Shown: piece after piece, positions 52,127 to 61,600 of the stretch | Layout: every line of letters begins with the position of its first letter | Position numbering within the stretch: the first letter of the stretch is position 1 | Assembly (NCBI GenBank): GCA_028284125.1 | Contig: JANQSI010000018.1 | Location: 248,001-312,000, forward strand | Origin: Cyclobacteriaceae bacterium | Lineage (GTDB): Bacteria > Bacteroidota > Bacteroidia > Cytophagales > Cyclobacteriaceae | Length of the DNA stretch: 64,000 nucleotides | Direction: 5' to 3' | The notes under the pieces: generated by a model | What the model was told of the DNA's origin: nothing | Seen by the model: the letters and a program-made list of their open reading frames with translations, nothing else | Databases searched by the model: none | Translations under genes and position numbers: made by a program

Positions 52127-52522
52127 ATGAGTATTAAATCCAAACTTTCTGTATTGGTCCAGCTTGCAAACATCGATGGAGATTTTGCTGGAGAAGAAAA
52201 GGACCTAATATACATGATTGCCAAAGCGAATGGGATAAGTCAAGAGGAAGTCAATGATATGATTGAAAACCCTGAACCGCTACCTCCTTTGAGCACGATA
52301 TCTGATGACGATAAATTTGAATATTTATATCACTTGGTACAATTAATGAAAATTGACAGCCAGGTATATTTGTCTGAGATCAAATACTGTGAAGAGCTCG
52401 CTGAAAAGTTAGGATTCAGGAAAAATGTTATTTCCGATTTGTCTGCTAAAATTTACAGTGATCCAAGTATTACATCAAACGTCGAATCACTAAGAAGAGC
52501 CATTCAAAAACACCAATACTGA
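52127..52522 (+). CDS. TerB-like protein, tandem copy 2
   Basis: The 131 residues align along nearly their whole length with the preceding gene (LVQLANIDGDFAGEEKDLIYMIAKANGI, then LYHLVQLMKIDSQVYLSEIKYCEELAEKLG and AKIYSDPSITSNVESLRRAI), so this is a tandem duplicate. It has diverged chiefly in the middle linker (NPEPLPPLSTISDDDKFE). Its stop lies 4 bp from the convergent NAT gene. The pair may form a heterodimer. Function unknown. Confidence 0.7.
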   Translation: MSIKSKLSVLVQLANIDGDFAGEEKDLIYMIAKANGISQEEVNDMIENPEPLPPLSTISDDDKFEYLYHLVQLMKIDSQVYLSEIKYCEELAEKLGFRKNVISDLSAKIYSDPSITSNVESLRRAIQKHQY

Positions 52523-52526
52523 TTTC

Positions 52527-53348
52527 TTATTTCTGTATCGGACTGAGCTGCTGGTAGGATATCCCAAAATATTGCTCCAACTTGGATAAGAACTCATCCT
52601 CATTCAGGATTGGAATTTCTTCAATTTCTGCAAGCTTCAATATTTTTAGCTTTTTATCTGTAAGAGTCACCCGGCCATCTTCAGTTTTTATGGTGATCAA
52701 CTTTCTCTGAGTAAATATTGACTTCTCAGATGTTTGATGATACTCACACATTTCCATGAACTGAATGATTTGTTTTTCCTCAAAAGCAAATCGGTATTTT
52801 GTTTCAAAATTTGAGGCATTAGATGAAAACTGTAGCAGCAAATTTTCATCGGGATCTTTATCAAAACGCCAGTAGGTGGTGTAGTCCATTTGAACAGTTC
52901 CGGTCTGAATTTCCTTCGGGTACGAGAACGAATTTCCAAAGCCTACATCTACGAGATAATCTTTGTCATCAACATTCGCAATAATTGCCATGTGACCATA
53001 TGGCGCGTCAAATTCTCCTTCTTCATTTTTCATTTGAGCAGAAGTCACGTAACAATCGTAACCGAGATGATAAAGTAGATGGTAAAAAAGGCCATTGAGC
53101 TCATAGCAAAAACCGCCTCTTCTTTTTCTTACGATCTTATCGAAGATTTTTGAATAGTCTAGAAGAATTTTTCTTCTGTAGTGAATATCCAGGTTTTCAA
53201 AGGGAATCTTATGAATGTGTGCCGAATGGAGCTTGCGAAGAAATTTGATGGTAGGTTCTTCTTTCTCAAGTCCAAGCCTTTTTAGGTAGGCTTCAACGTC
53301 AATCTCTGAAACTTTTGGTTTGTTCTTAAAGTAGTTGAGCTTCTTCAA
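52527..53348 (-). CDS. nat: Arylamine N-acetyltransferase
   Basis: The enzyme moves acetyl from acetyl-CoA to arylamines and hydrazines. The 273 residues show the catalytic triad: C81 in RRGGFCYELNGLF, H119 in YGHMAIIANV and D134 in YLVDVGFGN, plus the N-terminal PFENLDIHYRRKILLD. Cytosolic. Its ATG overlaps the stop codon of the upstream secreted-protein gene by four bases (ATGA), so the two are coupled. The length is normal for bacterial NAT. Assignment is secure; the natural substrate in this organism is unknown. Confidence 0.93.
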   Translation of the reverse strand: MKKLNYFKNKPKVSEIDVEAYLKRLGLEKEEPTIKFLRKLHSAHIHKIPFENLDIHYRRKILLDYSKIFDKIVRKRRGGFCYELNGLFYHLLYHLGYDCYVTSAQMKNEEGEFDAPYGHMAIIANVDDKDYLVDVGFGNSFSYPKEIQTGTVQMDYTTYWRFDKDPDENLLLQFSSNASNFETKYRFAFEEKQIIQFMEMCEYHQTSEKSIFTQRKLITIKTEDGRVTLTDKKLKILKLAEIEEIPILNEDEFLSKLEQYFGISYQQLSPIQK

Positions 53349-54427
53349 TTTCCTTTGTTGAAAAACTGAGTCATATTTCCAATAAAGTTAGTGAGCGCTT
53401 TTTGCCAGGACTCGTCGGCATCCCACTCTCCTACATATACGTTTTTGGCAATGTTTTGTCGAATATAGAATTTATGAAGAAGCGCATTTTTAGGAAATGT
53501 CTTGATGCTTGTATTATCTGGCATTATTGGAATTACAGAAACGTATCCGGCATCAGAAGATGAAGGCTCATATTTTAGCATAGACCTAATAGATTCACCG
53601 GAGCTGTAGAGATTTCGCAGTACAAACTGAAATCTTCTTCTAAGTAAATCTTCATCACTCATGTAATCGACGAATTCTATTTGATGCGGGAAGTTCTTAA
53701 GTAACTGCTCTAGTTCTTGGTTTTTGTTTTCCACTTGCTGGTTGAACCTACTGATTCGAGAAGTAAGCTCTGGGCTAGCATTTTCAGGAATAGCTACTTT
53801 GCTGAATTTCTCTACGGCCATTTTATTCCTTCTAATTTGACCAGGGTAATTCTTAAGGTTTGATTTCTCTACAATGGATAACGCATCCAGAAATGTTGGT
53901 TTGTCAGGAATGAGGAAATTCTGCATAGGATTTTCCGTTCGTTTTATTTCCCTTCCAAAATCAATCATTACCCGATGTAATCCTGCTGAACTCCTTTTAT
54001 ACGCTTTCTGATTGTTACTTATCAGTGAGGGTTTGCCATTATAAGGTGTACACAGAATTTCAATTCCATCTTTGCTTTCGGTCACGAAAATCAGGTTTTT
54101 TATTTTTCGTGTCGAAAGAGTTGTCTGATAAAAATTGCGAGTTGAATTGCCCGACGAAAAGTCGTTACTGTTGATGTAAATGATCACATCAATCCCCATT
54201 TTATAGAGGTAGTTGTGTACTTGAGTACTAAAGTCTTTCCAATCGGCCTCCGAATAGAACGATCCATTTTTTGGCTGCATACTTATAAAAACAGCCGTTC
54301 GGCTGCTATTTAGATCGGCAGGAATGAAACTGCCTTCCTCTAAGTCTCTTAATTCATAAATGGGTGTCTGGGCGAATGAAAAGCAGTGGAGTGCAATAAA
54401 AAGAAATAGAAATAGTATCCTTCTCAT
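53345..54427 (-). CDS. Putative secreted protein, Bacteroidota-type
   Basis: The 360 residues begin with a signal peptide (MRRILFLFLFIALHCFSFAQ). A beta-alpha segment follows (AVFISMQPKNGSFYSEADWKDFSTQVHNYL and IDVIIYINSNDFSSGNSTRN), then LIFVTESKDGIEILCTPY, a helical middle, and SAGYVSVIPIMP...KNVYVGEW near the C-terminus. It may be a lineage-specific family; some related proteins carry misleading NTPase names, and I see no Walker motifs. It precedes the NAT gene by a four-base overlap. Function unknown. Confidence 0.75.
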   Translation of the reverse strand: MRRILFLFLFIALHCFSFAQTPIYELRDLEEGSFIPADLNSSRTAVFISMQPKNGSFYSEADWKDFSTQVHNYLYKMGIDVIIYINSNDFSSGNSTRNFYQTTLSTRKIKNLIFVTESKDGIEILCTPYNGKPSLISNNQKAYKRSSAGLHRVMIDFGREIKRTENPMQNFLIPDKPTFLDALSIVEKSNLKNYPGQIRRNKMAVEKFSKVAIPENASPELTSRISRFNQQVENKNQELEQLLKNFPHQIEFVDYMSDEDLLRRRFQFVLRNLYSSGESIRSMLKYEPSSSDAGYVSVIPIMPDNTSIKTFPKNALLHKFYIRQNIAKNVYVGEWDADESWQKALTNFIGNMTQFFNKGN

Positions 54428-54493
54428 GAATTGGATTCCAATTGGCTAATTTTATAAAATCTCAACTGATAATTAACCTTTTTAGTATTAAAG

Positions 54494-55060
54494 ATGAAAA
54501 AACGCTGTGCCTGGACTGAAAATAGCTTTGACCAATACATCAAGTATCACGATGAAGAATGGGGTGTTCCGGTCCATGACGACCCCAAGCACTTCGAATT
54601 TTTGGTATTGGAGAGTGCACAAGCGGGTTTGAGTTGGGCGACAATACTAAAGAAGCGAGATGGCTACAGAAATGCCTTCGCAAATTTCGATGTGGAGACA
54701 GTTGCCGATTATGGAGATGGTATGATAGAAGAACTCTTGCTAGACGCATCGATTATCAGAAATCGTGCGAAGATTGCAGCGACCATCAATAATGCTAGAC
54801 AGTTCATTGCAGTTCAAAATGAATTTGGCTCCTTCGATGAATACGTTTGGAGATTTGTTAACAACAAACCGATCATTGGTTACTGGAAGGAAATGAGTGA
54901 AGTTCCCGTAACAACACCCGAATCTGACGCCCTTTCCAAGGACTTGAAGAAAAGAGGCTTCAAGTTTGTTGGATCTACCACCATTTATGCCCACATGCAA
55001 GCTACTGGATTGGTAAATGACCACACCACGGATTGTTTTCGTTTCGAAGAGCTATTGTAG
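54494..55060 (+). CDS. tag: DNA-3-methyladenine glycosylase I
   Basis: Tag removes 3-methyladenine from DNA. The 188 residues start KKRCAWTENSFDQYIKYHDEEWGVPVHDDPKHF, with the zinc ligands C5 and H19 and, at the C-terminus, H177 and C181 (NDHTTDCFRFEEL). The catalytic glutamate region LESAQAGLSWATILKKR is at about 39-55. All four zinc ligands are present. It is followed by prfA after 33 bp on the same strand. Assignment is secure. Confidence 0.96.
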   Translation: MKKRCAWTENSFDQYIKYHDEEWGVPVHDDPKHFEFLVLESAQAGLSWATILKKRDGYRNAFANFDVETVADYGDGMIEELLLDASIIRNRAKIAATINNARQFIAVQNEFGSFDEYVWRFVNNKPIIGYWKEMSEVPVTTPESDALSKDLKKRGFKFVGSTTIYAHMQATGLVNDHTTDCFRFEELL

Positions 55061-55093
55061 CGTTAATTTTGCAGTCGCAAACTACCGAAAGGT

Positions 55094-56164
55094 ATGATAG
55101 AGAAATTAGAGGAACTCAAGCATCGGTTTGAAGAAGTAAGTCAGTTGATTGTTCAGCCTGATGCAATGGCTGATATGAAAAAGTATAGTCAGCTCAACAA
55201 GGAATATAAGGACCTGGAAAAAATCGTTAAGGTTTATGACGAATATTCCAATGCAACCAGTAACCTGAAAAATGCAAAACAGGTGTTAGGAGAAGAAAAA
55301 GATCCTGAGTTTCGAGAAATGGCAAAGGCTGAGATTGATGAGCTTGAGCCTGAAATAGAACGACTGGAAGAGGAACTTAAGATTTTGCTTATCCCTAAAG
55401 ATCCGAATGATAGTAAAAATGTGATCCTGGAAATCCGGGCGGGCACCGGTGGAGATGAGGCGTCAATATTTGCGGGAGATCTTTTTCGAATGTATAAGGC
55501 CTACGCCGATTCACAGAAGTGGTCTTTCTCTGTTTTGAACTTCAATGAAGGAACTGCCGGAGGATACAAGGAAATTGTTGCTTCCGTTGAAGGAGAAGAT
55601 GTCTATGCAAAGTTGAAGTTTGAATCCGGAGCACATCGAGTTCAACGTGTTCCAACCACGGAATCTCAAGGAAGAGTGCACACTTCGGCAGCAACGGTTG
55701 CTGTTTTGCCAGAAGCCGAAGAGGTAGATGTAGAACTCAATATGGGCGACATCAGAAAAGATACGTTTCGAGCATCGGGAGCTGGGGGTCAGCATATTAA
55801 CAAAACAGAATCCGCAGTTCGTCTGACCCATAACCCTTCGGGTTTGGTTGTTGAATGCCAGGATGGGAGATCGCAACATGCCAATTATGATAAAGCTTTA
55901 AAAGTCTTGCGATCTCGACTCTATGAGATAGAACTCAAAAAGCATAACGACGCAATCAGTAGTCAACGAAAAAGCATGGTAGGCTCCGGTGATCGATCCG
56001 ATAAAATCCGTACCTACAATTATCCCCAAGGAAGAGTTACGGATCATCGAATAGGGTTTTCTGTTTTTAACCTGCCCAATGTAATGAATGGAGATATTGA
56101 GGAATTCATTGAACAGTTGAGAATAGCAGAAAATGCGGAGCTCATGAAAGAAGGAGCTGAATAA
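55094..56164 (+). CDS. prfA: Peptide chain release factor 1
   Basis: RF1 recognises UAA and UAG stop codons and triggers peptide release. The 356 residues show a P-x-T-type tripeptide (PTT near residue 188, in QRVPTTESQGRVHTSAATV) and the catalytic GGQ at 231-233 (FRASGAGGQHINKTESAVR), plus the C-terminal GSGDRSDKIRTYNYPQGRVTDHR. The tripeptide supports RF1 rather than RF2. No programmed frameshift is needed. It is followed by a lipoprotein gene after 15 bp. Confidence 0.97.
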   Translation: MIEKLEELKHRFEEVSQLIVQPDAMADMKKYSQLNKEYKDLEKIVKVYDEYSNATSNLKNAKQVLGEEKDPEFREMAKAEIDELEPEIERLEEELKILLIPKDPNDSKNVILEIRAGTGGDEASIFAGDLFRMYKAYADSQKWSFSVLNFNEGTAGGYKEIVASVEGEDVYAKLKFESGAHRVQRVPTTESQGRVHTSAATVAVLPEAEEVDVELNMGDIRKDTFRASGAGGQHINKTESAVRLTHNPSGLVVECQDGRSQHANYDKALKVLRSRLYEIELKKHNDAISSQRKSMVGSGDRSDKIRTYNYPQGRVTDHRIGFSVFNLPNVMNGDIEEFIEQLRIAENAELMKEGAE

Positions 56165-56179
56165 TCCGTTAAGGTTAAG

Positions 56180-57556
56180 ATGTTAAAAGCGGCAGTACCT
56201 TTCCTGGCAATTCTATTGATTTGGACCTCTTGCTCCACGGCCGAAGATGACCTCTCTTTTGATCCAAACCTGGAACTACTCTTTAGTAATGACTCAGTCG
56301 CATTCGATACACTTTTAAGTGACAGTAGAAGTGCTACAAGACGACTTACCATTTTCAATCCTAATGAAAATGCTATTCTACTATCAGAGATTATTCTTGG
56401 AAAGAATCAAGCTTCAGATTACTCAATGGTTGTTAATGGAAAACAAGGTGCTCAACAACTAAATGAGCGGATTCTTGGAGGTGACAGCCTTTTGATTTTG
56501 GTAGAGGTGAACATCAATCCTCGCAATCGAAACACCCCCTATCTCGTCAAAGATTCCATCATTTTCAACTGGAATGGAAACACAGAACATGTGAAGTTGG
56601 TGAGTTGGGGACAAGATGGAAATCGCTTGCAAAATCAAATTCTTTGCGATGAGGTCTGGACAAAAGATCGTCCCTACATTGTTTCCGACACACTTCTTGT
56701 ACGACCCAATTGCCAGCTTACTATAGAGCCGGGAACTCAAGTATTTTTTGAAAATGACGCAGCACTTTTCATTCAGGGCTCTTTGATGGCCGTTGGAGAT
56801 TCTGCTAATCATATCATTTTCAGGAATGCGCGTTTCGATGGCGTTTACGATCAGGTTCCAGGTCAATGGAACGGTATTTATTTCCTGGAAGGAAGTGCAA
56901 ATAACCAGGTAAGTTTCGCAGAAATATTCAATGGACAGGTAGGATTGAGAGTGGGCTCACCGGATGATGATGCGATCCCTGATCTGGTTGTTTCAAACAC
57001 TAGAATATTCAACATGAGTAGCGACGGGATTTTGGCTTTTACTTCCGACCTAGAAGCAACAAACTGCTTGATTTATAATTGCGGTCGGTACCTAGTCGGA
57101 AATGTTGCAGGAGGTAACTATACGTACAGCCATTGCACATTTTCCAATGATCAAAGCTTTTTTGTTCACAGCCTTCCAAGTGTTCAATTTGCTGATAACG
57201 TCATTCTGAGTGAAAGCGAACTACTCACGGCAGACTTAACTGTTGAGATGACAAATTGCATCGTGTGGGGGTCTCAGGATGAAGAGTTTAACATCAACAA
57301 TGATGGTGGATCAATCGCAATTGCAACATTGACCACCAACATCATTCGATCGGGAGAAGATATTTTTGGGAATTTCACTTCACTGGACTTCAATTTCCCT
57401 GGCTTCTCCAATCAATTTTTGTTTGATTATTCCCTCGATACATTAGCCTTTGCGCAGGGCAAAGGAATTGATATTGGTGTTTTAAAAGATATTGAAGATA
57501 CACCTCGAGATGATATGCCTGACATTGGTGCCTTTGAGCGAGTAGATAAAAATTAA
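56180..57556 (+). CDS. Lipoprotein with predicted beta-helix region
   Basis: The 458-residue protein has a lipoprotein signal (MLKAAVPFLAILLIWTSC, Cys18). A beta-sandwich region follows (LTIFNPNENAILLSEIILG and LLILVEVNINPRN), then WTKDRPYIVSDTLLVRPNCQLTIEPGTQVFF, a motif typical of right-handed beta-helix proteins, and short repeated strand turns up to DIGAFERV at the end. The final DIGVLKDIEDTPRDDMPDIGAFE matches a choice-of-anchor-type ending. It is likely exposed at the outer membrane; substrate binding or scaffold function is unknown. Confidence 0.8.
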   Translation: MLKAAVPFLAILLIWTSCSTAEDDLSFDPNLELLFSNDSVAFDTLLSDSRSATRRLTIFNPNENAILLSEIILGKNQASDYSMVVNGKQGAQQLNERILGGDSLLILVEVNINPRNRNTPYLVKDSIIFNWNGNTEHVKLVSWGQDGNRLQNQILCDEVWTKDRPYIVSDTLLVRPNCQLTIEPGTQVFFENDAALFIQGSLMAVGDSANHIIFRNARFDGVYDQVPGQWNGIYFLEGSANNQVSFAEIFNGQVGLRVGSPDDDAIPDLVVSNTRIFNMSSDGILAFTSDLEATNCLIYNCGRYLVGNVAGGNYTYSHCTFSNDQSFFVHSLPSVQFADNVILSESELLTADLTVEMTNCIVWGSQDEEFNINNDGGSIAIATLTTNIIRSGEDIFGNFTSLDFNFPGFSNQFLFDYSLDTLAFAQGKGIDIGVLKDIEDTPRDDMPDIGAFERVDKN

Positions 57557-57568
57557 TCCTAAAGACAT

Positions 57569-58174
57569 ATGAGTTGGATACAAGTCATCCCTTTTGAAGA
57601 AGCAGAAGGTCAATTAAAAAAACTATATCAAAGAGTTACAGGACCAAATAATAATGTGGACAATATCATGGGAGTTCATAGTTTGCGACCCCATTCAATG
57701 GAAGGCCACATGGCTCTTTACAAAAATGTTCTACACCATAAGAATAACTCGCTACCAAAAACCTACTTAGAAACAGTAGGAGTTTATGTGAGCAATCTTA
57801 ACCATTGTGGCTATTGCGTAGAACATCATTTTGCTGGCTTGCAGCGACTACTTGCAGATGAAGAAAAAGGCTTGAAAATATTTGAGGCATTGAAAAAAGA
57901 ACAGTTTGAAGAAGTCTTTTCTGTGAAAGAAACAAGAGGATTATTCTATGCCCGCAAACTCACCCTTGATCATACATCATTGGAAGAAGAAGACATTAAT
58001 AGTTTGAGAAAATCGGGATTTGATGATGGAGAAATTCTGGAACTTAACCAAGTGGTGAGTTATTTCAATTATGCCAATCGGACCGTTCTTGGGCTTGGAG
58101 TTACAACAAAAGGTGATGTCTTAGGGTTATCTCCTAATGACGATAACGACACTGAAAATTGGGGGCACAGATAA
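57569..58174 (+). CDS. AhpD/carboxymuconolactone decarboxylase-like protein
   Basis: The 201-residue helical protein belongs to the AhpD-like family of peroxidase-related enzymes. The core is YLETVGVYVSNLNHCGYCVEHHFAGLQRLL, with the CxxC pair of NHCGYCVEHH, and the C-terminal YFNYANRTVLGLGV. Such proteins reduce peroxides or related substrates. Ordinary alkylhydroperoxidase D is about 175 residues, so this is a slightly longer relative. It is 12 bp after the beta-helix lipoprotein gene, so it may be in the same transcript. The electron donor and substrate are unknown. Confidence 0.82.
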   Translation: MSWIQVIPFEEAEGQLKKLYQRVTGPNNNVDNIMGVHSLRPHSMEGHMALYKNVLHHKNNSLPKTYLETVGVYVSNLNHCGYCVEHHFAGLQRLLADEEKGLKIFEALKKEQFEEVFSVKETRGLFYARKLTLDHTSLEEEDINSLRKSGFDDGEILELNQVVSYFNYANRTVLGLGVTTKGDVLGLSPNDDNDTENWGHR

Positions 58175-58264
58175 ACCAGATTCAGTATTCAGCAAATTGT
58201 CTCGTGAGATACGCTATCGTTGATTAAGATGGATTAAATTCGAGTTTCGTTTAATATTATTATT

Positions 58265-58648
58265 TTGAGAATAATTGTCCCTTTACTAATAATCACTCTT
58301 TTTTCCTGTAAGAACAGCGAAAAATCCACTACCAACCAAATCTCCATAGACAAAGTTGTTACTGAACAGCTAGGTAAAAATTTCGAACGAAAAGACAATG
58401 GCAATTTTGTCCTATGCTACTCCGTTGAAAACGAAGTAAGTAGATGGAAGAATATAGTTGTTATAAACAAAACGAATGGAGATCTTGTCTACGGGCCTGA
58501 GAAATTAAATGCAGATGTAGATTGGCACTCCAAAGACCGACTCATCATAAAAGAATATCCTGAAGTGATTCAGGATAAGACTTCAACCAACACATTTACT
58601 TATTACTATGACTTAATTGCTAAGAAGCGAATTAGCGCAACGAAATAA
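58265..58648 (+). CDS. Small putative lipoprotein of unknown function
   Basis: The frame starts at TTG 58265 with MRIIVPLLIITLFSCKNSEK, a lipoprotein signal with Cys15 in LFSC. The 127 residues then form a small beta-rich domain (NFVLCYSVENEVSRWKNIVV and RLIIKEYPEVIQD, ending YYYDLIAKKRISATK). No family could be named. It lies 25 bp upstream of the large Asp-box protein gene and could share its transcript. Function unknown. Confidence 0.6.
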   Translation: MRIIVPLLIITLFSCKNSEKSTTNQISIDKVVTEQLGKNFERKDNGNFVLCYSVENEVSRWKNIVVINKTNGDLVYGPEKLNADVDWHSKDRLIIKEYPEVIQDKTSTNTFTYYYDLIAKKRISATK

Positions 58649-58673
58649 TTTTTACACACATTAATTAATCGAG

Positions 58674-61600
58674 ATGACCGGAACAACAAGAGCACTCACT
58701 ATCCTCTCTATTATCCTTTTAAGCATTGTTACAATCGTTAAATGGCCCAGTGAAGAAATTGTCGAAAAACAAGAGCTAAATAATTTCGAAAAATACCTAG
58801 CTGAAAAGAAAGAAAGAAAACGGCAAGGCCAGGTTAAGGCAGACAGACCTGATTTGCACGGCTTGATCCAACGCCAACGGAGAACAAGGGAAGGAGATAC
58901 TGGACCAAAGTATGGAGAAAACCAGGTGATGGAGGAGTATCAAAAAGCTAAATCAAGGTCAAAACTTCTCAGAGCAAGAACGGAATCAACTGAATTCATA
59001 GAGCGAGGACCTGGAAATGTTGCGGGTCGAACAAGAGGGTTAATCATCGACCCAGATGACGCTTCACTGAATACAATGTTTGCCGGATCGGCTTCAGGAG
59101 GAATTTGGAAAACAACAAGCGGAGGATCATCATGGACCTTTATCTCTGAAGACATTCCAAATCTTGGTACCAACACGCTAGCCATGTCTCCGGCAAACAC
59201 CCAAGTCATTTATGCTGGTACGGGAGAACATTTTACTAACGACATAGACGGATCTGGTCTTTACAAATCAACAGATAAAGGCGAATCGTGGGTGCAAATA
59301 GCTGATCCATCTGTATATCCGGATTTCAAAAATGTTTCAAGGATTGTGGTAGATCCAGATGATGAGAATACGGTGATCGTAACTTCAAGAAACACACGAT
59401 GGGGAACCGGACTTCAGGCAGCGATTTACAAAACAACAGACGGAGGAGATAATTGGACACGGTTGCGATCTTCAACGACGGAACGCTACGATGATATTGA
59501 TTTCTTTCCTACCGATTTCAACACACTTTATGTGGCAATCGATGAAATAGGAGTGATCAAATCTACAGATGGCGGAACTACCTGGACTGATTCTAGTAAT
59601 GGACTCTTACCAGAAGGAAGAGTTGAAATAACAATTTCTCCAGTCAATGCCAATCGACTCTGGGCTTCAGTTGAGGGAGGCCTTAGTGGCTCTGGATCGG
59701 ACTTATACGTCTCTAGTGATGCAGGCGCAACCTGGACAATTGCGGTGAATAGTGATGGATTGACTAATCAAGATTTTTTAGGTGGTCAGGGGTGGTACGA
59801 TAATATCGCTACCGCACACCCATTCGATGAAGACATTGTTTATGTTGGAGGTGTCAACCTGTGGAAATTTGAACTAGGTACAGGTACAGTTTCAGACCTG
59901 GTAACGGTGGCTGCTTCCGAAAACGGAAGTGAGGACTTCATGGATTACATCGATCATGGAGGTGAATATTTTAACGGTACTCTGGAGTTAGGAAATGTGG
60001 AAAAAGCAAACCTTCTTTCAATTGAGGTCAGGTTTGGTGCTGGAACGCAAAAAGCACATCGATTCACTGTTGGAAATCAAGGAGCGGGCGTTGATTTTGC
60101 TGATTACGTTTATGAAGATTATGTAGATGTTCCTTTCCAGGTATGGGATACTGATAACAACCAGCAGCTGATGGTTTCATTTCGGGATCAGAAAGATGAT
60201 GGGGAGTGGGATTTGATTATTACTAATACCGATGGAGACCCGTCAACGCACTCCAGAGAATATTTGATTTTCCATAATATTCCTTATTCAGCTACGGCTG
60301 ATGCAAACATTGCTCAGACAGGAGGAACAGAAGAAGGACAAATGTTCTTCATATGGCCTGTACTAAAAGCAGGAGCGACATTTGACAAAAATAATTTGCC
60401 AACATCCAATCTTGCTATCGATATCACTTCGGTTTCAGGAGTAGAAAGAATCACTGAGAATATTTCAGATGCATATAACCAGTTCAGTGGCTCAAACAAT
60501 TTTGGAAACCAGGGGACAAGGAGCTCCGGTCTCCACCCAGATCAGCATAACATTGTGATGACAGCTCTAGATGCCGGTGCACAAACTTTTAGATACATCG
60601 TGGCTAATGACGGTGGGGTTTATCAGTCTGCAACTTCGACTGATCCCGGTGCAAGTGATAATGCTTTCATTTACATCAGTGGAGGCTATAATACCACCCA
60701 GTTTTACGGCGCGGATAAAGCTCCCGGAGAAGACAGATACGTAGGAGGAATGCAGGACAATGGAACATGGTATCATCGAGCTGGAGTAACAGGAGCTGCA
60801 AATCAGGCTGCAACTTTTGGTATCGGCGGAGATGGCTTTGAAGCGTTGTGGCACAGTGAGGACATTAACAAAATCCTGGGCGGCTCGCAATTCAACAATT
60901 TTGCTAAAACAACGGACGGAGGCACAACATGGGAATCAGCTACTGGTGGATTCAATGACGAGGGTCCATTTATCACTCGCCTGGCACATCATAAGTCCAT
61001 GCCAGATAGAGTTTTTACCGTTGGAGAAACAGGTGTTTGGAGATCTACCACTTTCGGTGGAGGATGGCAATCAGCTACAATGAATAACCCAACGTTATGG
61101 TCCTTTAATAATAGTGCAGATGTGGAAGTTTCATATGCCAACCCAGATGTTGTTTGGGCTGGAGGAGGGCTTTCTAACTTTACTCGATTAGCAGTTTCTA
61201 CTGACGGTGGATTGACATTCGATGCGGTTGAAAACTACGATGTGTTTAATATGGGGTTTGTCTCAGGTATTGGAACACATCCTTCTGATGATAAAATAGC
61301 GTATGCACTATTTTCATTTTCAGACTTGCCTAAAGTGCTAAAGACAACTGATCAGGGAGAAACATGGACGGATATTTCAGGGTTCGATGGATCTGGAGAT
61401 AGAGGATTTCCGGATGTTGCGGTAAATACCATCTTCGTGTTTCCAACGGATGAAAACAAAATCTGGGTTGGTTCTGAGATTGGAATTGTAGAATCTTTGG
61501 ATGGTGGAGCAAGCTGGAATCTACTGGATTCAAACCTTCCGCCAGTAAATGTTTACGATTTTAAACTAGTTGATAATCAGCTGGTGATTGCGACCTACGG

